From positions 1 through 36,947 of IMG/VR virus record IMGVR_UViG_3300007234_000010: a stretch of 36,947 nucleotides of DNA. One strand, written 5' to 3'. Both the position numbers and the translations under genes were made by a program. How positions within the stretch are numbered: the stretch's first letter is position 1; each line of letters opens with the position of its first letter. The stretch is from a virus. This document shows positions 30,587-36,947 of this stretch, in pieces. The notes beneath the pieces are model-generated. The model was not told the DNA's origin. It searched no databases and saw only the letters and a program-made list of their open reading frames with translations.

Positions 30587-30615
30587 TTGACACATGCCGA
30601 TTTATGGTCTAACCT
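30587..30615 (+). promoter_or_regulatory. Rightward promoter of the accessory operon
   Basis: Perfect -35 TTGACA (30587-30592), then 17 bases and TAACCT (30610-30615), a weak -10. A degenerate copy of the array element (ATGGTCTA, 30604) lies in the spacer, so control by the same protein is plausible. Confidence 0.55.
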
Positions 30616-30657
30616 GTACGCGTAACACAATTATTTACAAACTACCCGGGGCCAAAA

Positions 30658-30843
30658 ATGACTAAATTTGAAACCAAACAAGCCGCGATCGTCGAATCAC
30701 ACGTTAACGCAGGAAATGACATTTCCGCCGCGCGCATATTGTCTTCATTAATCCGCGTGGCACGTACTGACAAAAGCCGCCGCGATTTAATTGCACTAGC
30801 CGAAGGCCTTCGTTTGGCCGGACACGTTGAATTCAGAATCTAA
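30658..30843 (+). CDS. Hypothetical small helical protein
   Basis: A 61-residue, mainly helical protein (DISAARILSSLIRVARTDKSRRDLIALAEG). GGGGCC lies 5 bases before ATG 30658. First gene of the rightward accessory operon. No family recognised. Confidence 0.7.
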   Translation: MTKFETKQAAIVESHVNAGNDISAARILSSLIRVARTDKSRRDLIALAEGLRLAGHVEFRI

Positions 30844-30850
30844 ATCAAAC

Positions 30851-30868
30851 GGCCGGCGAAAGCCGGCC
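30851..30868 (+). repeat. Intercistronic hairpin with GAAA tetraloop
   Basis: GGCCGGC, loop GAAA, GCCGGCC: a perfect 7-bp GC stem with a stable GNRA loop and no T tract. More likely an RNA stability or processing element after the first gene than a terminator. Confidence 0.55.
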
Positions 30869-30888
30869 ACTACCCAAAGGGGCAAAAA

Positions 30889-30972
30889 ATGAAAAATTAC
30901 GGATTCGAGATTCTCTCAGCGATTTATTGCGCGGCCATGCTGTTCACCGCATATCTTATGTTTACTTTGTGA
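30889..30972 (+). CDS. 27-residue membrane micropeptide
   Basis: Begins at ATG 30889 after AAAGGGGCAAAAA. The peptide is almost entirely one membrane helix (LSAIYCAAMLFTAYLMFTL). It resembles the 26-residue peptide at 31154 in hydrophobic core and in its initiation segment. Function unknown; a membrane modifier or superinfection factor is possible. Confidence 0.6.
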   Translation: MKNYGFEILSAIYCAAMLFTAYLMFTL

Positions 30973-30985
30973 TAAGGGGCAAAAC

Positions 30986-31141
30986 ATGAATTCAAAACCT
31001 ATCGTCGGCCAAAAAATCAAAATGTCCGTTTACGGCAAATTGCAGACTGTCACTGTTCTTGCCGTATACAAATTTGGCACCATGGATATCGAAACCGAAT
31101 CTGGCGCATGTTTCCGCGTCACTGGCTTATCTTTTATTTAA
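30986..31141 (+). CDS. Small beta-rich protein
   Basis: A 51-residue protein, ATG 30986 after AAGGGGC. Strand-rich (VGQKIKMSVYGKLQTVTVLA...), like a small SH3 or KOW-type barrel. No family recognised. Lies between the two membrane micropeptides. Confidence 0.62.
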   Translation: MNSKPIVGQKIKMSVYGKLQTVTVLAVYKFGTMDIETESGACFRVTGLSFI

Positions 31142-31153
31142 TAGGGGCGAATC

Positions 31154-31234
31154 ATGACACCTTTTCAATATATCGCCGCGCTAATTACCGGCGCATTCGT
31201 TTATCTGATGTTTGTCTTTTTGCTGTCATTCTAA
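31154..31234 (+). CDS. 26-residue membrane micropeptide
   Basis: ATG 31154 after ATAGGGGCGAATC. One membrane helix (IAALITGAFVYLMFVFLL). Similar in length, helix and upstream sequence to the peptide at 30889, so the two may be duplicates. Confidence 0.6.
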   Translation: MTPFQYIAALITGAFVYLMFVFLLSF

Positions 31235-31253
31235 TAACTGAAGGGAACCGACC

Positions 31254-32006
31254 ATGCAAAACCCGTTCAAAGCGCAACTAAAACGTGAAAATCTACCCTA
31301 TCGGCCGATTTTGGGCGAATCCAGCGCCAAAACGATCAAAGGCCAGAAAATCGGCTATCTGACGGCCATATGTTATCTAGTGCCGGATGAAAAGCTCTGT
31401 CCGTTCGCGATAATGGCCGGCTGTTTTGAGCCGTGCCTGAAATCATCCGGCCGTGGTGCGTTTAATGCCGTGCAAGCGGCTAGAGCGGCGAAAACCGCGT
31501 TTTTCCGCGAGAATCAACGGGCGTTTATGCTCTCAATGGCCGCTGACGTATGGTCGCACGCACGCCGTGCGGAAAAGCTCGGATTGATCCCGCTGGTACG
31601 GCCGAACGGCACGTCAGATATACCCTTTGAAAACATTCAAATTGACGGCAAAACGATCTTCCAGCTGTTCGCTGACGTACAGTTTTATGACTACACAAAG
31701 CACCCAAGCCGCAAGTTAGACGGCAAAACGGCCGGCAATTATGACCTGACGTACTCATTTTCCGCTATCACGCCGAAACCGATTTCAATCAAGGGTTTGA
31801 TCAATCCAGCAAATAAACGCACGGCCGTGGTATTCCAAAAGCAGAGCGATATACCGGCCGAATTTCGCGGCTGGCCGGTCGTTGACGGCGACGACACGGA
31901 TGTTAGGCATATCGAGCCGGCCGGCGTGGTAGTAGCACTCTATGCCAAAGGTAAAGCAAAACGCGACACCGGCGGATTCGTTCAAATCAAGGGGAGGGAT
32001 TATTAA
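31254..32006 (+). CDS. GP88-family protein with cysteine cluster
   Basis: A 250-residue protein. The segment LCPFAIMAGCFEPCLKSSGR, followed by arginine-rich helices, marks the phage GP88 family (function unknown to me). C49-x7-C57-x3-C61, with C40 nearby, could bind an Fe-S cluster; later strand ends (LVRPNGTSDIP at 113-123; FADVQFYDYTKHP at 139-151) look like those of a TIM-barrel enzyme. A radical-SAM-like fold is a hypothesis only. It is the largest gene of this operon and overlaps the next at TAATG. Confidence 0.8.
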   Translation: MQNPFKAQLKRENLPYRPILGESSAKTIKGQKIGYLTAICYLVPDEKLCPFAIMAGCFEPCLKSSGRGAFNAVQAARAAKTAFFRENQRAFMLSMAADVWSHARRAEKLGLIPLVRPNGTSDIPFENIQIDGKTIFQLFADVQFYDYTKHPSRKLDGKTAGNYDLTYSFSAITPKPISIKGLINPANKRTAVVFQKQSDIPAEFRGWPVVDGDDTDVRHIEPAGVVVALYAKGKAKRDTGGFVQIKGRDY

Positions 32007-32233
32007 TGCGCACGATAACCGCAAAATATACCGGCATATGCGCCGCTACCGGCGCGCGCATACTGGCCGGCGACCTGATCCAATGGTCCAAAGGCCGCAC
32101 GGTTTTGCTCGAGCGGCGCCGCACGGCCGTGGATACGATCACGCTTTACGGCGAGAACGGCCCGCAAACGTACTATCAAAACGCGCGCGGCCGGTGTATT
32201 GATGCACCCTGTTGCGGCTGTTGCACTATTTAA
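32006..32233 (+). CDS. Small cysteine-containing protein
   Basis: A 75-residue protein whose ATG shares a base with the previous stop (TAATG). It starts strand-rich (TAKYTGICAATGARILAGDLIQW), typical of a small barrel found in phage and bacterial hypothetical proteins, and ends APCCGCCTI with four cysteines in six residues. Metal binding possible. Function unknown. Confidence 0.68.
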   Translation: MRTITAKYTGICAATGARILAGDLIQWSKGRTVLLERRRTAVDTITLYGENGPQTYYQNARGRCIDAPCCGCCTI

Positions 32234-32250
32234 CCTAGAGGGATAACACA

Positions 32251-32454
32251 ATGGCAAAACTCAAAACGGCGCTTTTGCGCGCGCAAGAAACGGCTGGTTT
32301 CATCGGCTCGAATGAATCACTACTCTGGAAAGCCAGAGAGGTGTTATCCAAAGCGCTTGATGATCCTGAGCCGTTTGAAGGCCTGGCAAGCGCTGAGACA
32401 GCCCTACACTTGATCAATACTTACTTGATGGAGACTGAATTATGCAAACGATAA
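32251..32454 (+). CDS. Hypothetical small helical protein
   Basis: A 67-residue protein, ATG 32251 after AGAGGGATAACAC. Mainly helical. Overlaps the next gene by 13 bases. No family recognised. Confidence 0.62.
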   Translation: MAKLKTALLRAQETAGFIGSNESLLWKAREVLSKALDDPEPFEGLASAETALHLINTYLMETELCKR

Positions 32455-32717
32455 ATATTGACGGTACCACGTACCGCGTGAAATTCGACCGCGATCCGAT
32501 CGAGCTTGCCAAAGCGGCGCGCAAACCCTGGAAACCGAAAAAGCCCAAAGACATCCGGAAATTTCCGGTCCGATCGGACTTGAGCACGGCCGAATACGTG
32601 CGCCAATATGACAAGCTCAATTTTCTGCAGCCGGTCCAGTACTGGCCGGAATTAAACACCAAAAGCACGGCGCAATACGATCCGTCAATGCCACTACTGG
32701 AGGAAATTGCAGAATGA
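32442..32717 (+). CDS. Hypothetical basic protein
   Basis: A 91-residue protein with a short beta start (INIDGTTYRVKF), then a strongly basic middle (KAARKPWKPKKPKDIRKF) that could bind nucleic acid. ATGA overlap with the next gene. No family recognised. Confidence 0.62.
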   Translation: MQTINIDGTTYRVKFDRDPIELAKAARKPWKPKKPKDIRKFPVRSDLSTAEYVRQYDKLNFLQPVQYWPELNTKSTAQYDPSMPLLEEIAE

Positions 32718-32971
32718 AAACGCATACCGATATCAGCGGCCCACACTGGCCGCAGCATCTTTGGCCGTACACATACACTCACGGCGACACTGAATTGCTT
32801 TGCTTTGTAGATTGGGAGCCGGCCGATCGCTCAGTCGGCTGGAGCGGCGGCGCCTGGCTGATCCACGCGTATGCTGGCGGCGTTGATGTCGTCGAGCTGC
32901 TCAAAGATCAGGTTATCAAAGATATCGAGCAAGCGGCTGCTGAAGCGCTGCAGGAAGGCCCGACATGCTAA
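32714..32971 (+). CDS. Hypothetical aromatic-rich protein
   Basis: An 85-residue protein rich in Trp, His and Tyr in its first half (HWPQHLWPYTYTHGDTELL), followed by an acidic helix. ATGA coupling upstream; its stop overlaps the small frame at 32965. No family recognised. Confidence 0.62.
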   Translation: MKTHTDISGPHWPQHLWPYTYTHGDTELLCFVDWEPADRSVGWSGGAWLIHAYAGGVDVVELLKDQVIKDIEQAAAEALQEGPTC

Positions 32972-33024
32972 CCATTGCGATAAAAGTGATTGTCGGCTTG
33001 TGGGTACTTGTGCGACGATTGTAA
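32965..33024 (+). CDS. Possible 19-residue membrane micropeptide
   Basis: ATG 32965 overlaps the previous stop (ATGCTAA) and encodes MLTIAIKVIVGLWVLVRRL, a single hydrophobic helix with a basic end. Fits the micropeptide theme of this operon but is short enough to be chance. Confidence 0.35.
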   Translation: MLTIAIKVIVGLWVLVRRL

Positions 33025-33090
33025 CGCGGCTACTCTCCGGCCGTAGCGTTCAGCAACGCTCGAGTCTTCCGCCACTCCCTCCGGCGGATT

Positions 33091-33124
33091 GCCCGTCAGG
33101 TTTAAGGCCTGACGGGCTTTTTTT
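33091..33124 (+). terminator. Rho-independent terminator of the accessory operon
   Basis: GCCCGTCAGG, 7-base loop, CCTGACGGGC, then seven Ts: a perfect 10-bp stem with a strong T tract. It ends the rightward operon just before the 3' end of the convergent primase gene. Confidence 0.95.
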
Positions 33125-33125
33125 A

Positions 33126-35423
33126 TTAGGCTAGGCGGACGGCTTGCGGTGCCGGTACTTCCTCGACCATGCGGCGCAATTCTGATTTCGGCAGGCCCAC
33201 CAGTTCAGGCGCGCAGAAGATATGCCGCTTGCTCTGGAATTCAGCCGAGTGTATGCGACCCATATCGACCCAGCCGGCTTCTCTGAGCGCGTGCAGCAGC
33301 GCCGCCTGGTAAATGCGCTGGTTACCTGCTACGCCGCTCTGCAGGCGGTCGCAGAGCGCATGGAAGGGGCCTGCAATCACGCCGGACGCAAACTCCGACA
33401 GCCGGCGCTCAATCAGCTCGACCAGATACGATTCACCCGAGCTGCGGCCCTGGTCGATCATGATGGCCTTTGCTTCGGTCATGGGCGGCGCGGCTGCAGG
33501 GTTGAAGGCTGACACGTCACGCGTGTGCAGGTAGGATGCAATGGCCTCAAACCCGCCCGAATGGTACCAGCGCCAGAGCTCGACAGCCTCGGCCTCGGGC
33601 AAGCGGCCGGCCTCGGACCAGACGCAAAACCAGCGCCGGTCGTTTGAGGGAATAGCGATCGCGGCCCGCTCGTTACTGAAGGCGACCACGAACACGCGGT
33701 TCAGAGCCATGTAGGGGTGAAGGCCCTTACGGTTGATTTGTAGCAGCTCTGGAGGCGCTGCGATGATGGGTTTTAGGGCATTCTCGAGCGCTCGCCGATC
33801 GCGTGCCTCAGACTGGCGCAGCTCGGCAATTTCCATGACTTCGCACTCGAGCGCGTAGCCCCACTGACTATTCAGGTCTTCGTTCTTGACCAGGCTGCAG
33901 TTCTGCTTAGTCTTGCCGCCAATGGCCCAGAAAAACGGCGCCATCATGGTGTCTTTGCCCGAGCCTGGGTGGCCGCCGATCAGGATTGCGTGGTTGATCT
34001 TCTGGTTCGGGTTTTGGACCTTGAAGGCCAGCGCGTTTAAAACGTGCTCGCGCTCGAAATCGGTCGGGATCATGCGCTCGACATGCGCAAGCCATCGGGT
34101 CACGTCGCCTGGGATGCCTGCAGGCCGAGCGTCGCGCCAGCGGTTGCCGTACTGGTGGCCCTCACGCTCGACGATCTTGGGCTCGCCGGCGGCATACGTT
34201 ATGCCGACCAGCGCATGAGCGCCCTCTGATTGGCGATTCTCGTCGAAACATGTAGACGCTTCAATTTTGCTGCCGTTATGTATGGACCTGCAGGGGATAT
34301 GCCGGAAAAGTGCGTTAAAAGTAGATCGAGAAATCTCCCGACGATCTTCCAGATCAAAAAAGCTCTCATCTTCCTGAACATAGGCAAACCTCGTAAACCA
34401 GTCGGCTTTTTCGAGCCTGTTTAATTCCCGGCGCTCGTTCTTTGCTTCAATATCCTTGATGATATGTTCGGCGCTGTCTTCGAACATGCCTGAATCGGGG
34501 ATTTTTGACAAGGCAGTCGTCATCACTTGCGCGAGCAGCTCGTCACGCAAGCCAGGCGAGTGCTTTGGCCCGCCCTGCCCTGCTACCCAGTCGAGAAACG
34601 TCTGCGAGTCGAAGTCGAGGCAGTGCGAGTGCAGGCAGCAGTACGCCCGGTTGGCCGGGTGGTAGCGCCCTTCAGGATTGCCGTCGGTGTGCTCGCCGTG
34701 GTTCGGGCAAACGACGCCCATCCAGCCCTCGGGGTTCGGGTGCCGCAGGATCATGCCCTGGTCCGAGAGCCAGCGCATCACATCGTCGTTGCCGTCGTCT
34801 GCGACGCGGATAGCCACCGGCCCCAGCCGCACGCTCTCGTCCGGCACGACGTCAAGCGCTGCGCAGATTTGCTCGAGCGTGTATTCGCGCTCGGGATTGA
34901 AGCGGGCGAGCTGTGCCTTAAAGCCGTCCTTGCCGGGCTTGAGATTGACCGAGCCGGGTAAGCGGAAGTTGCGCACCGGGTTGCAGGCACCGGGATCCGT
35001 GTAGCCGGCGTTGGCGATCGCGCGGATAGCGGCTGCGAAGTCGGCTTTGGTCGGCTGTTCGGAAAAGACGTAGCCCCACTGGAATGAGCCGGGCGACGTC
35101 TCCATGATCCAGGTGGGCTCTAACGGCGGTGTTTTCGATTTGGTGCCGATGTCGTCCAACATCATGACCAGGATGTACTCGCAGTTGGCAATACTTGCGC
35201 TCGGCTTGCCCTTGAAGCGGTCGATGATGAAGGAGGCCGTGTTGCCGTACCAGCTCTCGCCATCCTTGCGCTTGTGGTTCGGGTAGTAGGCCGGCCATGT
35301 GGCCTTGATCGCGCCGTCTGCGTGGAATTGCATCTGGCCGCCCGCGAGGATGGGCTTCTGGCGCACGATCAGCGCAGTCTCACCTTCGGGCGCGAGACTG
35401 GTGTAGAATTCTAAAAAACTCAT
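33126..35423 (-). CDS. Primase-helicase (AEP-type primase with DUF5906-like helicase)
   Basis: A 765-residue replication protein. The N-terminal part has D90-D91 (LVMMLDDIG) and FRLPGSVNLKPG (153-164), typical of RepB-type archaeo-eukaryotic primases. A zinc-binding set lies at 239-268 (C239, H242, C262, C263, H265, C268). The C-terminal part is a superfamily 3-like helicase with Walker A GGHPGSGKD (483-491). AAGGAC precedes ATG 35423. It would prime and unwind DNA for the polymerase encoded upstream in the same operon. Confidence 0.88.
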   Translation of the reverse strand: MSFLEFYTSLAPEGETALIVRQKPILAGGQMQFHADGAIKATWPAYYPNHKRKDGESWYGNTASFIIDRFKGKPSASIANCEYILVMMLDDIGTKSKTPPLEPTWIMETSPGSFQWGYVFSEQPTKADFAAAIRAIANAGYTDPGACNPVRNFRLPGSVNLKPGKDGFKAQLARFNPEREYTLEQICAALDVVPDESVRLGPVAIRVADDGNDDVMRWLSDQGMILRHPNPEGWMGVVCPNHGEHTDGNPEGRYHPANRAYCCLHSHCLDFDSQTFLDWVAGQGGPKHSPGLRDELLAQVMTTALSKIPDSGMFEDSAEHIIKDIEAKNERRELNRLEKADWFTRFAYVQEDESFFDLEDRREISRSTFNALFRHIPCRSIHNGSKIEASTCFDENRQSEGAHALVGITYAAGEPKIVEREGHQYGNRWRDARPAGIPGDVTRWLAHVERMIPTDFEREHVLNALAFKVQNPNQKINHAILIGGHPGSGKDTMMAPFFWAIGGKTKQNCSLVKNEDLNSQWGYALECEVMEIAELRQSEARDRRALENALKPIIAAPPELLQINRKGLHPYMALNRVFVVAFSNERAAIAIPSNDRRWFCVWSEAGRLPEAEAVELWRWYHSGGFEAIASYLHTRDVSAFNPAAAPPMTEAKAIMIDQGRSSGESYLVELIERRLSEFASGVIAGPFHALCDRLQSGVAGNQRIYQAALLHALREAGWVDMGRIHSAEFQSKRHIFCAPELVGLPKSELRRMVEEVPAPQAVRLA

Positions 35424-35444
35424 TGTTGTCCTTGTAGTTGAAAG

Positions 35445-35464
35445 AGCCGCCCTGCCAGGCGGCT
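35445..35464. terminator. Hairpin between the XF1762-like and primase genes
   Basis: AGCCGCC, 6-base loop, GGCGGCT: a 7-bp stem. The plus strand carries six Ts immediately after it, yet both adjacent genes are on the minus strand, where the tail is only TCTTTC. It may block antisense read-through or be a weak bidirectional terminator lowering primase expression. Confidence 0.6.
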
Positions 35465-35467
35465 TTT

Positions 35468-35917
35468 TTATTTAATTAATCTTTCCCAACGTATACGGGC
35501 TATATTGGCGGACCCTATATCTGCTCGCCTACGTCCAGGCCTATCCCACCCTTTATTCGCATTTAACTCCGCTACCAAAGTCCAACCTGCGCCACGCAAC
35601 GAGGCACCTGACTCCTGATGCTGTGTATAGGTGATGCATTTAGCGTAGCCTAACGCGGTAGCGGCTCTGACGATTGCCCCATAAAGCATCGAATTCGCAT
35701 TGCGGGTTCCATCTGTACAAGAACGAGTAATTTCTAATGTTAACCCGTCATCTAACATTCGCGCGATGGGCCGACCTGCTACAGCTACACCAACTAATTT
35801 GTTTTCGCTCGTAAATAAACCAACGCTAAATTTATGCCCTATAGGCGGTCTGTTATGACGATGATGCTCTGCTATAAATTGTTGCGCTAGTTTAAGCGAT
35901 ATGGGTCTTATTCTCAT
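35468..35917 (-). CDS. XF1762-like GNAT-fold protein
   Basis: A 149-residue protein of the XF1762 family, related to GNAT acetyltransferases. Typical segments are FIAEHHRHNRPPIGHKFSVG, GRPIARMLDDGLTLEITR and TYTQHQESGASLRGAGW. Substrate unknown; modification of a host or phage protein is possible. It lies between polymerase and primase, starts in the polymerase stop (ATGA), and is more AT-rich than both, suggesting an inserted cargo gene. Confidence 0.85.
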   Translation of the reverse strand: MRIRPISLKLAQQFIAEHHRHNRPPIGHKFSVGLFTSENKLVGVAVAGRPIARMLDDGLTLEITRSCTDGTRNANSMLYGAIVRAATALGYAKCITYTQHQESGASLRGAGWTLVAELNANKGWDRPGRRRADIGSANIARIRWERLIK

Positions 35918-36947
35918 TTTCCATACCTCGTCATAGTTTCAACCTCTGCCGACAAAGGCAGACCCGCAGCCCATGCGGGCGGCGTACACATCACTTGCTT
36001 TAGGGTATTGGGTGCATCAGGGTCGGCGGTCTCTAGAACGATCTCATCATGGACATGCAGCACGACGTCATCAAGCTGGCGTAAAGCATTCCGCAGCAGA
36101 TCGTTGGCGACTGCTTGCGTTATGTTCTCACAAGCCAGACCCCGCCACAAGCGTGCCCGTGGCCATTCTTTGGCATCCGCCGCCGGTTTCCATGCCGCCT
36201 TCACATAAGTGATCTCATCACCCTCAAACTTAGCAAATGGATAGCACAGGATGCGCCCCGACGGCAGCGCGTACCAGAGGTGTTGGCGGTCATACAGGTA
36301 TGTCACCCGCCCGGCGGTAAACTCCCGCCCAGGATTCCTGAGCGCCCGCGTGTAGGCGTCCTCGAGCTTGGTCCAGTAGCGCACGGCCCAGGCGTTCGAG
36401 CGCCGCCACGCGTCTACAATGCGGCGAGAGTCCGACTCGGCCATGATGACGCCGTAGTTGCGGCCCATCGCCGAAAACGCTCCGATCGAGCCGCCGAAGC
36501 CCAGCGACAGGATCGCGACCTTGCCGATCTGGCGCTGCTCTTTATCGACGTTATCCTCGGGCACCCGGTAGATACCGGCGGCTTCCCGCTTGTAGATGTC
36601 GCGGCCCTCGCGAAAGACCTGCAGCACCTCGTCAGCCTGTGGGTCGGCTGACGCCCAGGCGGTGACGCGAGCTTCGACCGCTGACCAGTCGGCGACAACG
36701 AACTGTTTGCCGGGCGCCGGGATCAGTGCGGGCCGGAGCATTCCCTTGAGAACATCTGTAGTGCGTTTTCCAAATCTTGGGGTGATGCTGTGGCCTCGGA
36801 CCATAGCGTGCCTAACGTCATCTGGCTCTGCGGCGCACTTGCGCGTAAAGTTGTGAACTTGCGCGCCATAGCTTGAAGCACGTCCGGTGGCAGATCCTCC
36901 TGCAAATACGAAAGCACCTCGTACTCGGTGATCGTCTTCATCTGCCA
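35914..36947 (-). CDS. DNA polymerase I family (C-terminal part; continued from base 1)
   Basis: The polymerase domain, residues 343-646 of the joined protein plus the repeated 120-base overlap at the window end. Motif A is VVADWSAVEAR (D389, E394, R396), motif B is around RQIGKVAILSLGFGG (441-455), and motif C is H602-D603-E604 in LHVHDEIVLE. All catalytic acids are present. An apparent start at ATG 36804 is internal; the frame is open across the junction. The stop overlaps the XF1762-like start. Confidence 0.95.
   Translation of the reverse strand, partial: ADEDDHRVRGAFVFAGGSATGRASSYGAQVHNFTRKCAAEPDDVRHAMVRGHSITPRFGKRTTDVLKGMLRPALIPAPGKQFVVADWSAVEARVTAWASADPQADEVLQVFREGRDIYKREAAGIYRVPEDNVDKEQRQIGKVAILSLGFGGSIGAFSAMGRNYGVIMAESDSRRIVDAWRRSNAWAVRYWTKLEDAYTRALRNPGREFTAGRVTYLYDRQHLWYALPSGRILCYPFAKFEGDEITYVKAAWKPAADAKEWPRARLWRGLACENITQAVANDLLRNALRQLDDVVLHVHDEIVLETADPDAPNTLKQVMCTPPAWAAGLPLSAEVETMTRYGK
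36828..36947. repeat. Terminal direct repeat, right copy
   Basis: Identical to bases 1-120. Removing one copy gives a circular map of 36,827 bp with the polymerase gene restored. Confidence 0.97.

Noticed and set aside
30412-30630. Minus-strand frame of 72 codons in the control region
   Set aside because: Its codons are made of the ATGACCAT elements and promoter; no ribosome site and no family likeness.
36723-36941. Minus-strand frame of 72 codons at the window end, starting MKTITEYEVL
   Set aside because: It first suggested a frameshift in the polymerase, but the polymerase frame is open across the circular junction.
1-36947. Diversity-generating retroelement, integrase, attachment site or phage RNA polymerase
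   Set aside because: No reverse transcriptase, recombinase or single-subunit RNA polymerase motifs found among the genes read.

Overview
This window is a complete tailed-phage genome given as a linear contig. Bases 1-120 recur exactly at 36828-36947. The repeat falls inside a DNA polymerase gene that is intact only when the ends are joined, so the molecule maps as a circle of 36,827 bp and the repeat is most simply an assembly overlap. Terminase, portal, scaffold, a P22/T7-style tail adaptor and stabilisation pair, and three large virion proteins, with no tape measure, sheath or major tail tube gene recognised, point to a short-tailed (podovirus-like) virion. Two-component spanins and a GH19 endolysin indicate a Gram-negative host. 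A freshwater beta-proteobacterium is a guess from the style of the small proteins. No integrase, no phage RNA polymerase and no tRNA were recognised, so a lytic phage that uses host RNA polymerase is likely.

Layout on the circle. (1) Leftward replication operon: from a promoter near 3560 through a PD-(D/E)XK nuclease with an Fe-S type cysteine set, a possible ssDNA-binding protein, a small cytosine methyltransferase, DNA polymerase A (across the junction), a GNAT-like XF1762 protein and a primase-helicase ending at 33126. (2) Rightward operon 3616-6641: VRR-NUC nuclease, SNF2-type helicase and small accessory proteins, several overlapping by a few bases. It starts from a promoter sharing its -35 hexamer with (1). 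(3) Leftward late block 29676-6642: terminase small and large subunits, portal, collagen-like fibre, an 895-residue repeat protein, scaffold, major capsid protein, a decoration-like protein, small virion or accessory proteins, tail adaptor, stabilisation protein, tail fibre, cupin, three large virion proteins, then endolysin, lipoprotein, holin-like protein and spanins. (4) Rightward operon 30658-33024: a GP88-family protein plus small soluble and membrane peptides, closed by a strong terminator.

Between (3) and (4), 29677-30657 is the control region. It holds a small regulator-like gene, nine copies of an ATGACCAT element, perfect 14-bp palindromes and a G-rich hairpin.

Items most worth a second look: the ATGACCAT array, an apparent ATT start codon at 9292, the GP88 protein with a cysteine cluster that could bind Fe-S, the paired membrane micropeptides with near-identical initiation segments, the divergent promoters sharing one -35 box, and the 532-residue internal duplication in the repeat protein.
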